From assembly GCA_963921425.1 (NCBI GenBank), contig OY992840.1, positions 1,614,501 through 1,678,500 on the forward strand: a DNA stretch of 64,000 nucleotides. Direction: 5' to 3'. A model generated the notes under the pieces. The model was given only the letters and a program-made list of their open reading frames with translations, was not told the origin of the DNA and searched no databases. Source of the DNA: Dryas octopetala. Lineage: Eukaryota; Streptophyta; Magnoliopsida; Rosales; Rosaceae. Each line of letters begins with the position of its first letter. Positions within the stretch are counted from its first letter, which is position 1. A program made the position numbers and the translations under genes. Positions 58,523-64,000 of this stretch are shown piece by piece.

Positions 58523-59184
58523 TATTGAAGCTTTTAGCTTCTCGCTACCATGGTCTCGGACGTGTTGATAGAACCATGCCCAAAAGGGAATTTCCCTTTT
58601 GTTGTTTTCCATATAGGAAATCCATTCCGCATAGAAAGAGACTCTTTGCATATTGTCAAAGTTCTCATAAAACCAGGCTCTTTTAAGCCTATGCTTTGGG
58701 CTCATAAACTCCATTTTTAAAGCTTTAATATCATATTGAAACTTGGATGGGCCTTCATCTTTCAAAACATTCAACTGTGGCCCAGTATAGATTAGTCCCT
58801 GCACATCAGAAAAGGTTGGCCCAACGGGTCATCCTCTGCGTTAGATTTCTCAAAATTAGTATATATGGGCTCACTAGTTAGTCCTTCTCTTTCTGTTCCA
58901 ACCATCAAAGGTTCATCCATAGTTCTGGATGAGGTGGATCTTGGCAAGGTTACTGGTCGTCTTGGTGGGTCTCCTGAATAAGAAAACCTAGAGTTTGTAG
59001 ATGTTCCAAGGCGTGTAGATCTTAGATTAGAGAATCTAATTTCTACTTCTCCGTCATCATGTTCCACGATCTGGTCAATTTCCTGGTTTTGGAGAGGCCT
59101 TTGGGGCGCTTCTTGAGCTACTGTCCATTCTAAAGGAAGATTGACTTGATTCCAGCTAATTGTCTTAGGGACCGCTACATTAGA
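58523..59184 (-). pseudogene. EPRV 2 inverted copy: segment after movement protein
   Basis: Minus-strand frames 58792-59067 and 58514-58804 match EPRV 1 at 16680-17386 (EHDDGEVEIRFSNLRSTR; YTGPQLNV; EFMSPKHRLKRAWF). The left end at about 58523 is the junction with the + strand leader. Confidence 0.82.
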
Positions 59185-59856
59185 TCATTTTAGATCTGCT
59201 TGAAACATAATTGTTTTTCCTTGTTCATGCAAATCCTTTGCTCCTGCACACAAGGTAGTCATAGCTTTATAATAGATCCTGTAAACAATAGCCATGTTTT
59301 CAGACCCTGGAATCATATCAAATCCATGGGACTTAATATTCAGGGTTAAGGCTTTTAGGACCCCTTTGTCAGTCAAAGATACTGAGAAATTAGGAAAACA
59401 ATTAAAAAATATAGGACCTTCACTAAGAGAGGATTCAACAACTCCAAGTAGAGAATCTGAAAACTTGTTATGCCTTTGGTCTCTTACACAGACCAAAACA
59501 GAGGTATTTAAACCTGTTCTTATCAAAGGTTTTACCGCAACCTGGACTACACCTATGTGTAGATATTTGAATTTCTTAGAAATATGCTGATTTAGCATAC
59601 TTGGTGTGAACAACTGGAAGTTGTCCTGAGAATTGGAGATAGGCACTGTCCTTTCAGTTGTTTTGATGACATAGTCTGTCCTCCAATCAAAGGTGCCTTT
59701 TCTGTATATCTCCTTAGTAGGAAAGGCTGGTATGGACCAGTTCTGGAGCTGCTTTTCATAGTCAGCAAAGACTATTTCTTCGGTATTATTCAGCTTCATC
59801 TTCCCTGAGGTACTAGCTTCAGAAGATCTGGACAAATTTCTAAAGAGATTGGCCAT
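59185..59856 (-). pseudogene. EPRV 2 inverted copy: movement protein domain
   Basis: ATG at 59854-59856, 223 open codons, matching 17349-18020 along its length apart from a two-codon deletion near the start (SGKMKLNN). It has the 30K-superfamily core. At the C-terminal end the frame stays in step with the polyprotein longer than in EPRV 1, then meets a stop. It is the better preserved of the two movement domains. Confidence 0.88.
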
Positions 59857-60010
59857 AAAAGAGATTAGAAAATAAAAGTGTTTAATTTTTGATTTTGAGC
59901 TACTCCTTGGGACTTACCAACGACTAACACTGCCTTCAACTGCCCTTCACTCCACCGATTTCAACACTTTTATCAAACTAAAAACCCTTATAACTATCTC
60001 CCGTGAAAAA

Positions 60011-60589
60011 TGGCTCTGATACCAAAACTATCTCAGGTAAAGGGGAAGGTTTTAAACCGAAAATTTAATCTTTTTTAATTTTGAAAATTGGCAAGGTCCA
60101 GATGTACAAGATGAATAGTATGATTAAAATAAACTGAAATGAACAAATAAATAGAAGAACATAAATTAAATTGAACATTCAAACTTACAGGATTTAAAAA
60201 GCACACTTCAAAATAGAAAGCAAACTCCACACTTGTATCAATATCAAGTCTTGACAAGAGACTTGTTTTGATACACTCTTACAAGCTCACACTTAAGAAA
60301 ACTGAAAATTGCTAGATGATTACAACTGAGGCTCAAGCCTCTTTAAATAGAAAGAAAGGAAAGATCCAGACCAAACAGCTGGCCCGACAAGGAATCTTAT
60401 CCTTTTAAAAAGTAAACAGTAAAAGGTGGAGTGGGTACAACCACCGAGGACAAAGTCAAAAGGTGAATAGTAAAGTACTTAATTATTTTACATAAAGCCA
60501 AAACCACCGAAAGGAGGCTACTAAAGTAGAGGGGACCATCAGAGATGCTGATAAGCATCACGGGAATTTTACTTTACATTTTAGTAAAG
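60011..60589 (-). promoter_or_regulatory. EPRV 2 inverted copy: promoter, PBS and leader
   Basis: An intact TGGTATCAGAGCCA PBS at 60011-60024 (minus) and a TATTTAAA TATA-like site near 60340-60347 (minus). Together with 57812-58521 it forms the arms of a large inverted repeat. No ORF. Confidence 0.8.
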
Positions 60590-60940
60590 TTACTTGATTG
60601 GGGTGAAGACTCCAAAACAGTCATCTTCGTTATCATTATCAGAAGTGAGGTCGAATGATGGAGCATCTGAGTCTGGCCTTTTACCAGTTCTTCTAAGGAG
60701 TTGGCTCCTTAAGTCATTGCATTCAGCCTTAAGTTGCCTCAATCTGTCTGAATCAGAGGAAGAAGATGATGAAGAGGATCCCAAAATATCTTTAACCTTT
60801 TTAGGTTTAAAAGAAACTCCTTCAATGGATTTGGAGTTAAACTTGTCCCACCACTTGACACAAATGGAACGGCGAAGGTTGGGTATGTAGATGTCTTCAT
60901 CTTCATTTGGCAAGGAGACAGTATTGGACCATTTGAATTT
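60590..60940 (-). pseudogene. EPRV 2 inverted copy: ORF2 C-terminal part
   Basis: An open frame 60590-60913 encodes the VKWWDKFN, serine-run, coiled-coil and acidic end of ORF2 with a single unit of the 216-bp segment. It is truncated at about 60940, followed by 50 bases of filler and LTR sequence at 60991. Confidence 0.85.
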
Positions 60941-60990
60941 TTACGTGCCGTGCCCGAAATGTTTATTCTAAAGAGGTTTTACCGCAAGTT

Positions 60991-61823
60991 CTCAAAATTA
61001 GACATGCCCACCTTAAGGGAAAGGTTACCCATACCTCGATGATTATTTTTGACAACTGGACCGACGGCCAAAAGTCGCCGGAAACAGCCGAAAACGGCGG
61101 TGGAAGCCGGCGGCTAGCATTCCATTTTCTCACGTCAATTTGCTGCACGTGGCGGCCAACCGGCAACGGGGAAGGGTGGGTTGAGCCGACGCCAGTGTAA
61201 GGAGCACATCGGTGGTCGCCGTTCGTCGGGGGAAGGCCGGAGCAAGAAGCTCCGGTGTGTAGCAGTGGCTGCGCGCGCAGAGAGAGGGAAGAGAGAGAGA
61301 GAGAGAGACCAGGGGAGGAGAGAGAGAGAAGAGGAGGCTGAGGGGGTGGCATCGCCGGAGGTCGAGGTCGCTGGGGAGGGGGGTGGCCAATGATGGCTGG
61401 GAAGGGGGGTGTGTGCGCGGGGAGAAGCTGAGAGAGAGAGAGAGAGTGTGTGTGTGTGTAGTCGGGGAGAGAGAAATCAAATGATGATGGAGAGAGAGAG
61501 ATATGTGATTTGGGTTTTAAAAACCATTTAAGTAAAAATTACAAATATGCCCCTCACTTTAAACGCCATATCTCTCAAACTGTAACTCGGATCGACGCGT
61601 GCTACGTGTCTATGAAATCGTAGGCTCGAAACCTATCCAACGGACCCAAAGTTAAAATCAAAAGCCCATTTATTTTAAAAGTCAACTTTGGGTCAAGCCC
61701 AATTTAAAACAAAAATTACAAATTAACCCAAAACCTTTTTAAATTCCAAATAAATTCTCAAAATCCTTAAAATAAATTCTCAAAATATTTAAAATAAATC
61801 TTTGAAAAATACGGGGTCTCACA
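60991..61823 (-). mobile_element. Inner family C LTR, right part
   Basis: Starts TTCTCAAAATTAGACATGCCC, repeats the 315 bases found at 43023-43338, then continues through GA runs and the CCATATCTCTCAAACTGTAA block to the LTR end GGGGTCTCACA at 61823. Together with 40761-43340 it makes one LTR of about 3.1 kb. The proline/serine and Arg-rich frames are LTR noise. Confidence 0.85.
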
Positions 61824-63169
61824 TTGATAAGCTCACTAGAGCTAGTATGAGTGAAATGACTTAAACAATTAACCTCAATAATTCCTTCAATTTTCATACT
61901 CAATAAATATCCACAATAAAATCCATAATTACTCAATCGCATAATAATTTCATTACCAATCATCCAAGCATCAAGATAAATCATAAATCCTTGTATTCAA
62001 ATCAAATCACATCAATAAATAATAATCATCATTCTGGCAAATCAATTTCCTAAACGTCAAATATTAACCTCAACATCAACCATTCACATCCTAACCCATA
62101 ATCTCAATGCATAATCATCCTCATTTCCTTTCTTAAAGATTCAAGCTTAGACTTTACCAAGTTCTAACCAAACCAAGTCCTAGCAAACAAATGCACACAA
62201 GAAATCAAGCAAACAGTAAAACTAACTAATTTCACTCACAATGCAATCACGTAAAAAGACTGAAATGCCCTTAGACGGCAACGCGCTCGGATGCACAATA
62301 GAACCTTCAATTGCACAAAAACAACTCGAATTCAAGTCTAATTTCAAGAAATTCGAAATAGGCATAAACCCTAAAATCGAATTTCCAATTTCTCAAAATT
62401 GGACGTGCCCACCTTAGGGGAAAGATTACCCATACCTCGAGGATTGTTTTTAACAGCTGGATCGACGGCCAAAAGTCGCCGGAAATGGCCGGAATCGGCG
62501 GTGGAAGCGGGCGGTTGAGTTGGACTTTCCGAGCTTATTGCTCCGTCGTGGAGCATCATCGGAGCAGGAGGACACCACGGCTGAACTCGCCGTGATGAGA
62601 GCAACAAGACCCCGTGGGTCTGGTGTCGTGTCCAGGCCAGAAAAACGAGATCGCCGGCGAGATAATTTCTTTATCATTGCGTCGATTCTCCGTCTACAGT
62701 AGTCAGCCGGCGAAGAGGAGGCTGCTGGGGGTCGGCGACGACAAGAAGAAGTCGCCAGTGCCCGTCGCTGGTCGTAGGGTGGCCGGACGCCGAAGTTGCC
62801 GAGAGAGAGGAGAGAACCGGGGAGAAAGATAGAGATGCGTGAGAAAGGAGAAAGAAATGGAAATATAAATCTAAGTTTTGGGTTTTAAAACCCTTTCACG
62901 CAAAATTACAAAAATGCCCCTCACTTTGAACATCTGTAAAACTCAAACTGTAATTCGAATCGACGCATGCTACGTGTCTATGAACTCGTGGACTCGAGAC
63001 CTTCCCAACAAGCCCAAAGTCAAAATCAAAAGCCCACTAATTTTAAAAGTCAACTTTTGGGTCAAGCCCAATTTAAAACAAAATTAAAATTTAATTAAAA
63101 CCTTTTTAATTTCCAAATAAAATTTCCAAAATCCTTAAAATAAATCTTTAAAAAATACGGGGTCTCACA
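61824..63169 (-). mobile_element. Outer family C LTR, right part
   Basis: Resumes the LTR left at 40760 with AAGCTCACTAGAGC and ends GGGGTCTCACA at 63169. Compared with the inner LTR it lacks the tandem array and adjacent parts, deleted between about 62240 and 62295. TSD partner CTAAG at 63170-63174. Confidence 0.85.
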
Positions 63170-64000
63170 CTAAGGATTGATTTAAATTTCTTAGTAACAA
63201 GATAGGCATGCTTATTTTTAAAGTCAAAATGTGTGCAGGCAAACCACTAAATTCAAGTTAGTTAAGAAATTCTACAGGATACATTAGACTAAAATTTTCA
63301 AAATTGCTAGATGATGAGCATAAAGAATATGAACTCATATAAGGCCGATGAATTCCTGGTACTAAATTTATGACAAAATTATTTATCTTTGTAACTGTTG
63401 AATTTCTAGGTGTAATGATGGTTCGCTCTCTTAGATAAGCAATGTTCTCAAAATTGTTGTCAAAATTTGGGTATGCAGCCAAGAAAATTGAATGGATGAG
63501 ATTTTTGGATGGTTGAATGAGCAAATCTTCAGGAATTTCTATCCAAGATGCTTTTTCATCATTTTAATCATCATATCATTGATTTGACCATCTCCAATTT
63601 TAAGAATCCAGTTGGCAAAATCTGTTATTCTTTGCTTTTTATTAATGTCCAAACCTTTTTTTGACAGTCTCATATTTTGTTTCAAGAAAAATATTTTAAA
63701 GTAAGGCCATAAATAATAGTTATTAAAGGAGGCATCTACTATTTCCTCTTTTGTTCCCCCTGGAATTACTGGCAAGATTTGTCTAAAATCATCTCCTAGC
63801 AAAACAGGTTTTCCACCGAATGGTTTGGTATTAGATGAATCATGTATCTCTGATAACATATCATACAATGATTGTCTAATGCCTCAAAATAATAATTATG
63901 ATTTATAGGTGCTTCATCCCAAATAATTAAATCAACTTTTTGAATTAATTTGGCAAGATGGCTTCCCTTTTTTATCTGGCATATAGAAGAATCTGTAATA
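63170..64000 (-). pseudogene. Helitron PIF1-like helicase, central part
   Basis: From the right edge the minus strand encodes LIIWDEAP (Walker B, near 63915), [16 protein letters not shown] (motif III region), an NMRLS segment and, after stops near 63535 and frameshifts, ILTLKISMPILLLRNLNQ just before the LTR boundary. The reading then continues at 40475. This is the RepHel helicase that unwinds DNA in Helitron transposition. The Walker A motif and Rep nuclease lie beyond the window. The GGDFRQ glycine is changed to GDDFRQ. Confidence 0.9.

Larger units (their letters stand above)
43455..60940 (+). mobile_element. EPRV locus 2, rearranged, with inverted 3' part
   Basis: The + strand starts within capsid and runs through zinc knuckle, protease, RT, RNase H, ORF2, promoter and PBS to the leader at about 58521. 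The sequence then switches to the minus strand and, read from 60940 leftwards, runs ORF2 C-terminus, promoter, PBS, leader, movement protein and the following segment to 58523. It is the same virus lineage as EPRV 1, with close protein similarity in every shared part. It is split by an LTR element at 45925-54993 and has several frameshifts. Confidence 0.88.

Noticed and set aside
43455-60940. Possibility that either EPRV is an intact, activatable virus
   Set aside because: Each locus has several stops, frameshifts, an inserted LTR element and rearranged ends; neither has a continuous ORF1.

Overview
The window is plant nuclear DNA, probably from a eudicot. It has spliceosomal introns, the 3' end of a REVEILLE-type clock MYB gene, Helitron helicase and RPA genes, LTR retrotransposons of several families, and two endogenous pararetrovirus (EPRV, Caulimoviridae) loci. 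No intact host gene lies wholly inside it. The species cannot be named from the sequence alone. Nearly all of the window is transposable elements, many nested in one another, and most coding regions are broken by stops or frameshifts.

Left part (1-7.7 kb): three 3' exons of a REVEILLE 6/8-like gene on the + strand; a CACTA-like DNA element remnant split by a solo LTR (2863-5307, perfect 5-bp duplication CAGAA); then a decayed plant-mobile-domain (PMD) gene between two clusters of small palindromes, probably a DNA transposon; then a TC microsatellite.

EPRV locus 1 (7.7-20.7 kb): a long LTR reading + (family C; its 5' end is missing at the microsatellite) is interrupted by a minus-strand pararetrovirus copy at 8279-18208. 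The copy runs PBS, movement protein, capsid, zinc knuckle, protease, RT, RNase H, a distal ORF2, promoter, second PBS, then a jump back into capsid. It therefore holds slightly more than one viral genome of about 7.2 kb. A truncated family C LTR (10046-12499) sits inside it.

Helitron (about 20.8 kb to beyond 64 kb, minus strand): a PIF1-like helicase gene (63170-64000 plus 40080-40475) is followed by an RPA70-like gene (exons at 39.8-40.0 kb and 22.1-24.0 kb). The first RPA intron is swollen by a solo LTR that itself holds a complete 7.87-kb non-autonomous LTR element (26249-34116, duplication TTAAC), and by DNA repeats including a MITE.

Nest in the helicase (40476-63169): the helicase is cut by a family C LTR, which holds a second family C LTR (40761 to 61823), which holds EPRV locus 2 (about 43.45-60.94 kb). 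EPRV locus 2 is cut by a 9.07-kb Athila-like LTR element that encodes only Gag and protease (45925-54993, duplication TATAA). The right end of EPRV 2 is an inverted repeat, with ORF2, promoter, PBS and leader present in both orientations.

The genes here are parts of separate selfish elements, not one pathway. The most notable points are the depth of the nest, the distal EPRV ORF2 seen in both loci, the inverted EPRV repeat, long LTR duplications flanking both EPRVs with a shared breakpoint, tandem arrays that differ between related LTRs, and the PMD element with palindromic ends.
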